Of a DNA stretch of 15,245 bases, positions 1 through 9,027 are shown piece after piece. Below the pieces are notes generated by a model. It saw only the letters and a program-made list of their open reading frames with translations. It did no database searches and had not been told where the DNA came from. This stretch comes from Spirogloea muscicola (lineage: Eukaryota; Streptophyta; Zygnematophyceae; Spirogloeales; Spirogloeaceae). A program made the translations under genes and the position numbers. The stretch is taken from contig WELB01000140.1 of the NCBI GenBank assembly GCA_009602725.1, forward strand, positions 176,066-191,310, written 5' to 3'. Within the stretch, counting starts at the first letter, position 1; every line of letters begins with the position of its first letter.

Positions 1-1
1 T

Positions 2-2131
2 GGGCCGGTGCCGCTGGCGGGCCCCGGCACGGCGCGGCGCTTCCTGGAGCCGCCGCCGGGCGACGCCACGCCCTTCCTCCAGTCCCTCCACCGCGCCTAC
101 ACCTCGCCGCCCGCCTGCCTGCTCGACGGCAGCCATGGCGGCCGGGTCGCCCCGCCGGCGCCCAGCTCGGTGCTGTACCAGCGCCAGTGGCTGCGCCACA
201 AGCACTCGTCGGCGGCGCTCAAGGCCTTCTCGTCCGCCGCGTCGTGGCAGTTCCAGCACCGCCACTATGACGGCCTCGACGTGCACCCCGGCCAGAGCCC
301 AGGTCCGCTTCGCCGCTGCCGCGGCACTCGATGGGTGCCCACACGGTGTGCCTCGGCGCTCGCTCCTCGCGGCGCGCTCACAGAGAGCCAGCATCTAGGG
401 CCGCAGGACTGCAGGAGTACTACCGACGGCAGCAGCAGGTGCTGGAGGGCTTCCGCGAGGTGGACGCGCTCGTAGCCGGCAGGCTGCCGTCCGACCAGGA
501 GCGCAAGGAGGCGTTCGAGCGCGAGCGTGGCGAGCAGCGCGCCGTGCTGCTCAGCAATTACGTCAACATCGTCCTCTTTGCTGCCAAGGTCGGCCCGCGC
601 AGTGCTCAGTTGGCCTGCCGAAGATGAGGACCTTGCCGTGGACGCGGCTGATGCCGCGACCTGGCCTGCCGCCGGTGCAGCTCGGCGCCTGCCTTAAGAG
701 CAAGTCGTTGGCGGTCATCGCGTCCACGCTCGACTCCTTCCTGGACCTCGTCTCCGGCCTCATCCTGTGGTTCACCGCGCACTTCATGAAAGTCGAGAAC
801 CCTGCAGACTTCCCCATCGGGAAGCGTCGCATGCAGCCCGTTGGTATCATCGTCTTCGCCGCCATTATGGCCACGCTAGGTGAGGGGCCTTGGATGGTTT
901 CTGTGAGCACGCCAATGTTGTCAAACTGCAGCAAGCCCTGGCCGTCAATGAGTCTTTGGACAGTGCAGCCAATGTGATGACCGGAGGATGAGGAGACAGC
1001 ATGTAGTAATGCAGTACAACGTGCCACTGATGTAGGGATGCAGGTGCTGCTGGAGGGCCTCCGGCAGCTCTGCAACCCTGCGCAAGGTGCGGCCCAGGCG
1101 AAGCTTGACCTTCGCGAGCTCTTGTGGCTCTGCATTATCATGGGCTCCGCTGTGATCATCAAGCTCGGCCTCTACCTGTTCTGCCGCCAGTATGACAACG
1201 ACATAGTGCAGGCCTATGCCCTGGTCCGCACACATCGAGCACACCCCGCCGATCAAATCTTTGCCTGCTTGCTGATGCTACACTACCACTCTTTTCTTCA
1301 TAAGCGCTTCTCTCTCACCAAGTGATGGCCCTGTTGTGTGAGAGCAGGACCACTTCTTTGACGTAATGACCAACGGCGTAGGCCTGGCGGCCGCACTGCT
1401 AGCCCAGAAATTTTACTGGTGGATCGACCCAGTTGGTGCCATTATACTGGCCGTGTACACCATCTACAACTGGTCCACCACGGTCGTGGAAAACGGGGGT
1501 GAGGTTTGCAGTGTGCTAGGTCCACACTTGCGGCAGTAAAGGCATGTCTTCCAGCTATGCTATTCTGAGCTGGCATCATTTGCTGAAAGTGGCTAAGTCC
1601 AAGCCTCTACGCATTGGTAAAGTATATGCAGCCGTCGACAAGGTGATGAGCTTGCGTTGGCCTCTAATTATTACATCCGCCTCTGTGGTTGCAGCATCGC
1701 TGGTGGGCAAGTGTGCTCCCCCAGATTTCATTGCCAAGGTGACGTACCTTGTGTACAACCACCACGCTGACATCCGGCGCATTGACACTGTGCGGGCCTA
1801 CACAATTGGGAATCTTTACTTCTGCGAGGTCTGCCCTCTCATCCATGTCTTATGTAATTTCTAATGTCCTCATGCAACGAGAGCAGGCAACAGTTTCTAA
1901 AATCTGGAGCAATGCCTCGGTGCGCGACTTCTCAAATTGCAGGTGGACATAGAGCTTCCCAAGGACATGAGCTTGCACGCGGCACACGACATTGGGGAGT
2001 CGCTGCAGAATAAGCTGGAGAGTCTGGAAGAGGTGGAGCGAGCTTTTGTTCACCTCGACTATGAGTGTACACACAAGCTTGAGCACACGCAATCCTATGT
2101 GCCACCTTCCACAATCCCCGATGCACCTTAA
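2..2131 (+). CDS. Mn-type cation diffusion facilitator (metal tolerance protein, MTP8-11 group), 5'-partial, 7 exons
   Basis: Proton-coupled divalent-metal exporter, expected to move Mn2+ out of the cytosol into a vacuole, Golgi or endosomal compartment. Exons: 2-302, 407-588, 681-879, 1036-1223, 1348-1498, 1695-1828 and 1943-2131 (TAA); all six introns are GT-AG and all phases agree, giving 447 residues with the start codon outside the window. Visible in order: a Pro/Ala-rich N-terminus; [13 protein letters not shown], the conserved plant-MTP segment before TM1; TM2 with [12 protein letters not shown], whose DSFLD is the first DxxxD metal site; [14 protein letters not shown]5 with DHFFDVMTN, the second DxxxD site typical of Mn-CDFs (Zn-CDFs use HxxxD); then the C-terminal cytoplasmic domain with [16 protein letters not shown] and AHDIGESLQ. 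No key residue is missing. The gene is convergent with the amino-acid transporter. Family assignment is firm; the exact paralogue (MTP8, 9, 10 or 11) and the membrane are not. Confidence 0.9.
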
Positions 2132-2138
2132 GGTGCAT
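2121..2138. repeat. 18-bp perfect palindrome spanning the MTP stop codon
   Basis: ATGCACCTTAAGGTGCAT equals its own reverse complement. The TAA stop (2129-2131) lies at its centre, so the palindrome encodes the last residues and extends into the 3' UTR. The core TGCACCTTAA recurs at 2214-2223 inside a second inverted repeat. Confidence 0.85.
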
Positions 2139-2460
2139 GTAGATTAAAATCCAGGAGCAAGCAGAGCTGTCGAACGAGGGACGATTCTTTTAACCACCTC
2201 GTTGTTATTCTTGTGCACCTTAATCGTGCACAATTGTTTGTAGTACTCCTACACCTCCCTACATTCCTGTGGGATTTTTTCGTTTTCTCAGGCTGAACTT
2301 GCTGAGGAAGATGACCTATTGCACCTAAGCAGCGGCCATGACATCTGTCTATTAGCTTCTGAATTAATTGATGAGGAAATGTCAACCGTATTGACAAGGT
2401 AAAGTCGCAACAACCAAGACATGACGGTTAGCATGCAATACTAATGAAACATGCCAATCA
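2132..2460. other. Convergent intergenic region (3' UTRs of MTP and the amino-acid transporter)
   Basis: These bases separate the MTP stop (plus) from the transporter stop (minus). The sequence is much AT-richer than the coding exons. I found no TGTAA on either strand here, unlike the WDR75/SUD1 convergent pair, so the mRNA ends cannot be placed. The two palindromic elements at 2121-2138 and 2211-2233 are the only clear structure. No credible gene. Confidence 0.7.
2211..2233. repeat. Inverted repeat (8-bp arms, 7-base loop) in the MTP 3' flank
   Basis: Left arm TTGTGCAC (2211-2218), loop CTTAATC, right arm GTGCACAA (2226-2233); the arms are exact complements. It shares TGCACCTTAA with the palindrome at the stop codon 92 bases upstream. 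It could form a hairpin in either transcript of the convergent pair. Confidence 0.75.
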
Positions 2461-5320
2461 TTATTTTCTTGCATTTTGCGCTGCTGTTGCCGCATACATG
2501 GTTGCCAAGAATATCCAAGTCCCAACAAAGACAATGAAAACACCGGCCACTCTATCTGTGGAGCTGGCTCTGCCACTTGTCGAGTGAGCGCCCTTCAGCA
2601 GCAGAAGCCCTGGAATGATGAATATTACCATAACACCACCACTCGACCCCACAATGGCGTACATCTAAGGCCATGTCACTCATGCAACAGCCTCTCGTCA
2701 GCCTTGAAATTTGCTAGCTAAACCAGTCTGGTCTGGTACGAGATCTCGAGGACAACATCTTGCAGTTGGGGTGTTGATGTTGCACGACTAAGGACGGACA
2801 AGGTTGGCATACCTGGCCCAAGTCGCGTACAAGAAGAGCAGTTGCGAGCGCTGAGGCAAATAGCACGAGAGTTAGGAGTTGTTGCAGAGTTACTGGGTCC
2901 ATAGGGCCCGCAAGCCGTGTATATGTTACAAAGTCGGTCAAGATGGAGAGGGCTGGGAGGCTGTTGACCGGGTAGCAGACCATAGCCACCTGGGCACATT
3001 GAAGACAGGAAGATGGTTAAAAATCCGTACTGGAAATTCTATGTACCGGATGATGGCTAAAACTCCTATGTAGGGTATATCCGCTGGTCACTGACAGAAG
3101 TTGGGCAGATGAATGTACAGGTGGATGCAGACTTGTTACATGCTTAGGGCTGGAAGTTTCCCAGGGACAGGTGGCAGTACCACAGCCATGCCAGCTCTGG
3201 CGACGTTCATGAATACATTCGAGGTCCCAAAACTCTGCAGCACGTCACTCTTAACTTCTGGGTAGATGATGTACCCAAATGCTCCTACCTGCGCACAGCA
3301 CACGTCTTTCAAAGGAATGCTGGGAAAGACGGGAGCAGCACTAGCACTCACATGATAGATGATGCTGGGAAAAGTTGTTGGGCAAAGATGACATGCAGGG
3401 CAGGATGCATGGATACTAAGAGTAGTGATGATCACCAGGCTGTAAGCGACAAAGCAGAGTAGCATTGACAAACCAATAACACCATCCATGGTCTTGAGGC
3501 GGCGTGATTGACAACTCGCAGTCGAGTTCAGTGGGACGATAAGATCCTCAACAGCAACGTCCTCAGCGGAGCTGAGCCACTGCTTGGGCCTGCTCGCAAG
3601 CTCCACAAAAATAGGCACTACCTGCAGTGCACTTGATAATTAGACCCGGCCATTTGCTCGACTTGGTGCATCCTCTGGGTGGAAAAGACGCACAAGGTTT
3701 GTGAAAGTACTTGTATATGGCACTGGAACGCAAAACCCACGATGTCGGCAGTCACAAAGATGTGGGAGCCCCCTCGGAAAAATGTCAACTGCAAGCAGAA
3801 CGTTAGCTTATCACCTTCTTACCAAGTGCTCAACTCAGTGAACTATTCGAGGAACCATACTGTCAGCAATGATGATGGCAACTGAAAGAGAAGCGGCATG
3901 GAGATGAAGTGCTGTCTTATTGCCTACTCCTGGCGGCAGCCCGCCGAGGGTCACGATCTTGTTGATGCCGATGCAGACCAGTGATGTTGTCAGGTACAGG
4001 AGCATAACAACCTGTTATCACCACAGGACCATACCGTCACCACTCTGCACTTGCACCACTCTCGGAGGCTCTTCCACAGGCTTCTGCAAGCTATTATGAG
4101 GTGGCCCATCCTGGTGCGGTGGTGCAGATCCGCGCACAGTATGTGCAGCATGCAACCAGCTCAGAAGAAGCTCCTGATGAGGCCTGCAGGCGAACAACAG
4201 AGACCATACAGCAAGAATGGATGTCCACTTGAGGGCACGCAGAGTCTGCTGTAGCGCCATGGGTAGAACCAGCCCAGCCGCAAGTGCTGAGATCACAACC
4301 CTGTCCATGGACCCACGCAGAGGACAACAGGGCCGCCTAAGCGCAGAAGTGAGGTGGCAGCTGAAGGGCGGAGAGTGGGAAAACCCAAAGGAGGTCAGAT
4401 ACAGCTGTTGACGTGCTAGGCCTCTACACCAAGCACATTAGCACAAGAGATGCAGCAATTACTGGCTGCTGAGGCTGATGATCGACCTCCGATTAGCCAG
4501 GAGGCTGGTGGAGCCAAAGACACTACTCGCCATGGGCTGGAATACGTCCCCTGCAGTCACCCAGCAGGCTTGGGGAGGGTGAGAGGCCTGGGTGTGGGAT
4601 CGGTCTTGAGGCTATCCTCAAGCAGGGCCGCTTATGTTGGTGAGCCGAGGGTGGCGCCGGCGCACCCACAATAATCAGGTACGCGATCATCGAGCCCACG
4701 AGGTACACGAGCATCATCAGCGATGTGGCGACCGACGCGACGCGGCCCAGCGCCGTTTTCACAAGGTCCTGGTGGTGCCAGCGTGAACGCCAGCGGCAGC
4801 ATCTGCCAGAATTGTTAAGGAGCCATTGCATAGGCCCACTTGCTCGGTAGCAGATGTTTAGAGTGTGGATTCTACGTTATATGTACTAGTTTCGGTGCCA
4901 AGTCAGCGCCACAAGGCCAGAGGTGGGCGCAACAAGTCGAGCTTGACCTGGTAAGATCGGCAGCGGGTGCGCTCAGCAGCGCGCACAAGAACAGCGAGCG
5001 CTGTAACCTCGACCAGCCAGATGGTGGCTGCGACGAGCAGGCCGCCCAGTAACCCTGACTGCCTGCATGTGCACCGCCGTTCCTCTCTCGTCAGCGCTGC
5101 CAGGGAGGTGGCCACAGAGTTGGCAGATGCCGGCGTGGCTGCGGCACGGAGACCTGAAAGCGAAGGGGAAGGCGAGGACGCCGGCGCCCACAGCGGCGTT
5201 GCAAAGGTTGAACGCCGCCACCCAGGGACTGCTGTTGGGGCCACCATCGCCGTCGACACTCTCCGCGGTGGCGCTGGCCCCGCCGTCGCCGCCGTCCGCG
5301 GGGAGGGGCGCTGACGCCAT
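2461..5320 (-). CDS. Amino-acid transporter, AAAP/SLC38 family (plant AVT6-like), 11 exons
   Basis: Secondary amino-acid transporter of the SLC38/AVT type, 458 residues, about the usual family size with eleven membrane segments. Exons in transcript order: 5320-5154, 5062-4948, 4768-4666, 4550-4487, 4300-4210, 4011-3928, 3788-3711, 3621-3436, 3288-3181, 2989-2813 and 2664-2461 (TAA). All introns are GT-AG and every phase closes. Landmarks: TM1 NLCNAAVGAGVLAFPFAFR (residues 38-56), where the family binds substrate and ion; AYLIIVGD (123-130); ANRRVVISALAAG (147-159); TM6-like GFAFQCHIQVVPIFVEL (226-242), the family's FAFxCHxxVxPI motif; VGAFGYIIY (297-305); SSGGVMVIFIIPGLLLLKG (398-416). The start is chosen because ATG 5320 is in good context (GCCATGG) and an in-frame TAA lies about 65 bases upstream. 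Substrate and membrane are not readable; AVT6 relatives often act as exporters of acidic or neutral amino acids. The 147-base intron 3435-3289 is stop-free and of length 3n. Confidence 0.87.
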
Positions 5321-7112
5321 GGCACTGCGCTCGACGGCCTGGAGCTGGCCAGCGTTGGCCAGCCCGAGCTCGCCCCTACCTCCTTACGACTGCGCGTCGC
5401 TGCAGTAGGAGTCCGTCCTGCAAGCACTGCGAGTTGCTGTTGCCAAAGGCCTTCACTGCCACGCCCCTGCAATGCAGGCTTGGCTCTTGAGCTGAGTACG
5501 AGTGCTATGAACAGATTCACAGCTCCTAAGAGATAGGCTCTCCAGCTTGCTGGACTGCCGCATCCATCGCTGCCCGGCAGCAACACAGGCCTCCTCACCA
5601 TCGACTATCATTGTCGGCGAGTTTGTCGTGGACAGTGGCTGGGGTCGCTGCTGCAGGTGGCACGTTGACAGGCACGAGGCGGGTTTCGATACTGCCAGCT
5701 CCTAAGGCGGCGGCGGCGGCCTCCGGCTTCCATCAGGGCGACGTGACCCGACTTGCCCTCCATGCAAACCTGCGATTTTCGTGAAGCTGCTGGCTAGAGC
5801 ACACCTTATCAATGGGTGTGTTCGCAAGGTGCTCGCATTATGTCCAGCTGTGCTGCTTCTGCTATTGGATAGCCATGGTGGCCTGCATGCGCAGCTGGAC
5901 GGGGTTGCGGCCTGGCACACGCCCGGGGGCCAGCTTCATGCTGGGCCGCTCGCTGTCAGGGTGAGCCTGGAACTTTCTTGGCAAGCAGCTCGAGCTTGAA
6001 TATCGGTAGTGCTTGCTCGCTATGGGACTCAGATCTTTGCTGAGTGTACCAACAGAAGAAACCAGCTCACAGCGGACACATACTCTGTTCGCTTGACGGG
6101 TGCAGGAGCGCATCGTAAGGCGGCAAGGCGACTCTGGCACCAAGGCTACTATCACGACTTGTTCGAAGGCAGGCCTGGTGGAAATGCTGGCCGACAGTAA
6201 TTTTGCAACTCACTTCCCGTGCAACAAGTAAGAGTAGGTTTTAGACACAATATCCACGTACATCTTCTGGTGCTTTTTGCTCAATGCCATGAAAATAGAA
6301 ACAGAATTATCATGAATATTCTAGCTTTCATATCCTACTCCAACATATCAAGGGGGAGCCCCTCCAAGGTTTTTAGAGCAAGCTCGGCCACTGGCCAACC
6401 CTGAATCTCAGGACTGGGCACTTGCCGAGTCCTGGTCTGGCTCCTGGCTATTCAACATCCGTCATATTTGACTCATCTGAGCAGTATGAGCGATTTCCTT
6501 GGAGTATGAGTGAGTTCAGGGGCAGTTGCAGGGGGTACTCAGCTTGCGCAAAAGTCGCTTGTCTGCTGCGTCTCTGCTGCCAGTATGGGCCATTGCACTA
6601 CGGCTGTGACCACACAGCTGCCAAGGCAATCCATGGGCTCAAGAGTGGTCGCCAAGCCTACTGCTATGGTGGCCAGCAGCGGGGTTTAGTATGACACGCA
6701 TGCCTCTATGAAATCTCCTCTGGCCAATCCCGTTGTCCGCAATCCTGCCCGTGTAAGACGCATTCAACTCCGGATTCCCAGCAATCCACCCTGCATGAGG
6801 TGGCCCTGTTATCACCACGCGGAGTCGGACGCTTCGATGCACCATATGTGCAGCATGCGCATGCGCAAGCAGTCCATCGATCGGCGGGTCGAGAGTTATA
6901 TGGGGAAGCGAGAGGCTTGACGTATGAGCACGGCCAAGACCGGCAAAATGATAGTACAGAGTAGTGTACAGTGGCGCGGCGCTCGTGCCGCTGTGCCCAG
7001 TCGGACGTCGGTGCATGTCGCACGGCGACTATGGCAGGCGAGTAGCCGAGAGCGGTCGCTACGGAGACATTGGCGGAGCGCGCGGCCGCGGTGCGCAGCG
7101 GCGCTCGGTAGG
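5321..7112. other. About 1.8 kb without a recognisable gene
   Basis: This lies between the start of the amino-acid transporter (minus) and the stop of the small secretory-type gene (minus), so it should hold the transporter's promoter and 5' UTR next to 5321 and the other gene's 3' UTR next to 7112. It is GC-rich at both ends and AT-rich near 6190-6400. Short open frames exist on both strands but none shows a domain or a supported exon chain. A (GGC)n run lies near 5706-5720, an imperfect inverted repeat at 6409-6434, and 6790-6850 shares short words with an intron of the transporter gene. No TGTAA seen on the minus strand. Confidence 0.6.
6409..6434. repeat. Imperfect inverted repeat (potential hairpin)
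   Basis: Outer arms CAGGACT (6409-6415) and AGTCCTG (6428-6434), a G:G mismatch on each side, inner arms GGCA (6417-6420) and TGCC (6423-6426), and a two-base centre. Eleven of twelve positions per arm pair. It lies in the gene-poor stretch and no function can be assigned. Confidence 0.6.
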
Positions 7113-7656
7113 CTAGGCCATGGTGGCCGGCAGCAGGAGCTCCTGCATGATGGCGTCCTGCTCCGCTGTCCGCCGTGTCGGCCAGTAGAGCTGGGCGCTC
7201 CTCCCCGTCTCCACTTCCTGGGCTCCCTCGAAGTCGTGCGTCGCGGCGAGAGGCCCGCCCCTGAGAACCAGAGCCAGGAGCTTCCGGCCGCCGCCGGACG
7301 ACGCCACCGCAGCGGGCGCCGGCGCTGCCCCACCCTGCAGCAGCAGGCGAGCGGGGCGGCGGTCAGCAGTGGGCTGCTGCAGGCAGGCAGGGCACGGCGG
7401 CGCGGCTCGCAGCATCGGGCGGGCGAGCGGCGCATAAGGGGGGGCGAGAGCCCACCTCGGGAGGGGAGAAGTCGAGGGCGGGCCTGTTGGCAGCGGCAGC
7501 GCCGGCGGCGGCGGCGGCGTCGTACCAGGGCTGCCAGGTGCTGAAGTTGGGGCGCGCAGCGGCGCGCGGGACGGCGCCGGCGGCGAGAACCAGCAGCAGC
7601 AGCGCGGCGGCGAGCGCGGCGAGCGTCGAATGGGGCGGGCCGCGGCGGACGGCCAT
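7113..7656 (-). CDS. Unrecognised small protein with N-terminal signal peptide, 2 exons
   Basis: I do not recognise this protein. Exon 1 is 7656-7456, ending CCCGAG|GTGGGC; exon 2 is 7334-7113, beginning after CTGCAG and ending in TAG, for 140 residues. A second phase-compatible acceptor ends at 7377 and would add 14 residues. ATG 7656 sits in an ideal context (ACCATGG). The N-terminus has a basic stretch (AVRRGPPHS), a hydrophobic core (LAALAAALLLLVLAAGAV) and a possible AAA-type cleavage site, so secretion, ER entry or organelle targeting is inferred. The mature part begins RPNFSTWQPWYD, then a poly-Ala run encoded by a GCC/GGC repeat, LDFSPPE, a Gly/Ala-rich linker and a charged C-terminus containing THDFEGAQEVETG and AQLYWPTRRTAEQDAIMQE. 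There is no second membrane segment or obvious catalytic motif. The frame is preferred over the Arg-rich frames opposite, which are typical shadows of GC-rich coding DNA. A longer gene with further exons cannot be excluded. Confidence 0.5.
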
Positions 7657-8440
7657 GGTCTCGGGCGGGCAAGCGGCGAGGAACTGGGGGGCGCGGGGGG
7701 CAGCCCGGTGGAAGTAGGCTGCGGCCGCGGAGCTCTGAGCCGGCAGAGGGGGCAGCTGCGGGCGCAGGAGTGCGGGCTGGCAGGCTGAGCGGCGCGTGGG
7801 CGCAGAAACGGCGCGCCGCTCGGGCCGGGGGAGCGCGGGCGGCAGAGAGCTGGAGGGCTGCTTGAGCAGAGGAGAGCGAAGGGGGGGTGGAGCTCGGGAA
7901 TGGTGGCTGTGGAGGGAGGGGGGGTGGTACTTGAGCTGCGCCGGGGCAGAGCCCGCCGGCCGCTGGGCCGCCGGCTGCCCAGAGCGGGCCAGCCTGCCCG
8001 CCCCCCCTTTCGGCGCCCTCCACGTGGCGCTGCCACAACGCGGCCCCTCGCGATGCTTTGAGCCCTTCGAGCATGCACGTGGCACGCTGCAGGCATCGAC
8101 TAAGGGTTGCGCACGTGCGCGCCGCGGCGCTTCGGGCAACCACCTGGCCCCGGCGGGGGCTAGCTTGTCGCCCGTGGCGAGGCCTGCGCGCCCCGCAGCG
8201 ATGCCGCGCGCCCGCCCAGCCGGCCACCCGCCCCGCCCTTCCCGGGCTTGGTCGCGCTATTTTTCTTGGGAAGGCGGTGACAGTGGCTCTCCCAATGGGG
8301 GCAAGGGCTGTGAAAAGCCAGCCCAAGAAAAGCGACAAAGGGTCGAAGGGGCCACAATGACGGAGGAGCCTGAAAGTGCTATGTCAGATCGGGTGGAGGA
8401 CGGACCAATCAGTGGCTACGAGTGAGGCGGTGGGCTCGCC
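7657..8440. other. GC-rich, G-rich upstream region of the secretory-type gene
   Basis: Very GC-rich DNA with long open frames on both strands, which I read as stop-poor composition rather than genes: the translations are Arg/Pro/Ala/Gly-rich without domains. It is the expected promoter and 5' UTR of the minus-strand gene starting at 7656. It contains runs of seven G at 7881-7887 and 7918-7924 with shorter G runs between them. A short plus-strand open stretch from ATG 8357 ends at 8425 and has no recognisable product. Confidence 0.5.
8405..8409 (+). promoter_or_regulatory. CCAAT box candidate
   Basis: GACCAATCAG (8403-8412) matches the NF-Y consensus well. It lies about 60 bases from a TATA-like sequence and next to an inverse CCAAT at 8473-8477, in the region between the divergent minus-strand gene and WDR75. 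No transcript start can be tied to it. Confidence 0.3.
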
Positions 8441-9010
8441 ACCGCCTATTCTATCGAAATAGCGGCTTATATATTGGCGACCTCTATGTGGGAGAGCACT
8501 GTCAATGTGCTGGCCCGAGGTCACTGAGCGGGTCCCTTTTCAGTGGGTAATGTACGTTGTCAGATGAGCTTGCCGTTGTACTTGGCCATTCTGGCCTTCC
8601 AGTCTTTCTGTACACGCTATTCATTCTTTCCTGGCTTGCAGTGCGGCTGTCATCGCCAAGCGAGCGCTCTCTGCTCGTTTGAGCTTCTAGCTAGGACTGA
8701 TCGATGCTAAACCAAGAGTACTCATCGACACTCATCTGCGATATTAAACGCTAGCCACCTTGCTGCGACTGCAAGCAGGAAAGCAGCTTAGCTACTTTAA
8801 TAGTGCCATGAAGAACTTTGCTTGCTGCAGGATTAGAGGCAGGCATATGGTATCTTCGAGCAAGTGACAGACGTGTGCGCCAACGTCAGACTCTTCACTA
8901 GCACAGTCAAACCCTAATTGGGCTCTCTTTATTACATGGAATAGATGCTGACATGCTGGCAGAGTACAATACGCCTCTGCGCATGTTCTGAGTCACATCC
9001 TAGAGCGTTG
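8441..9010. other. Gene-free, AT-richer stretch up to the N
   Basis: Composition drops sharply from the flanking GC-rich DNA and all frames are broken by frequent stops. It contains no WD40-like coding sequence, although the missing N-terminal part of WDR75 should lie immediately upstream of 9028. It may be intron or unrelated sequence joined at the N. I see no gene, tRNA or repeat in it. Confidence 0.6.
8467..8475 (-). promoter_or_regulatory. TATA-box candidate
   Basis: On the minus strand the sequence reads CCAATATATAAGCCGC, a TATATAA core with an overlapping CCAAT, in GC-rich surroundings. If used, minus-strand transcription would start near 8440, leaving a leader (or 5' UTR intron) of about 780 bases before ATG 7656. 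The long distance makes this tentative; the core also reads TATATA on the plus strand. Confidence 0.3.
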
Positions 9011-9011
9011 N
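9011..9011. other. Single ambiguous base (N), probable assembly junction
   Basis: This is the only N in the window. AT-richer non-coding DNA with an in-frame stop lies on the left and GC-rich WDR75 coding DNA on the right. The break in composition together with the missing half gene suggests a collapsed gap or misjoin rather than one uncertain base. Confidence 0.6.
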
Positions 9012-9027
9012 CGGCGGGCCTGCGCAG

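Noticed and set aside
3826-3841. Strong donor-like CTTG|GTAAGA as the end of transporter exon 6
   Set aside because: Using it leaves an in-frame TGA before the join. The donor at 3927 gives a stop-free, phase-0 join that matches the family.
4903-5601. Minus-strand open frame of 232 codons as a separate gene
   Set aside because: Only 5062-4948 of it is coding, as exon 2 of the amino-acid transporter; the rest is intron, the wrong frame of exon 1, and upstream sequence.
5781-5965. Plus-strand frame resembling a signal peptide followed by a splice donor
   Set aside because: It starts with GTG rather than ATG, its upstream extension is Arg-rich shadow-like sequence, and no partner exon is found.
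6896-8338. Long minus-strand open frame of 480 codons
   Set aside because: It is Arg/Pro-rich low-complexity translation in very GC-rich DNA, overlaps the signal-peptide frame, has no domain, and is best explained by a low stop-codon density.
7796-8425. Plus-strand open frame of 209 codons, and the short ATG at 8357 within it, as the first exon of WDR75
   Set aside because: The translation has no WD40 features or similarity to the WDR75 N-terminus, and no exon chain links it to 9028.
8912-8920. AAACCCTAA as a telomere-type repeat
   Set aside because: A single copy with no tandem array; it is expected by chance.
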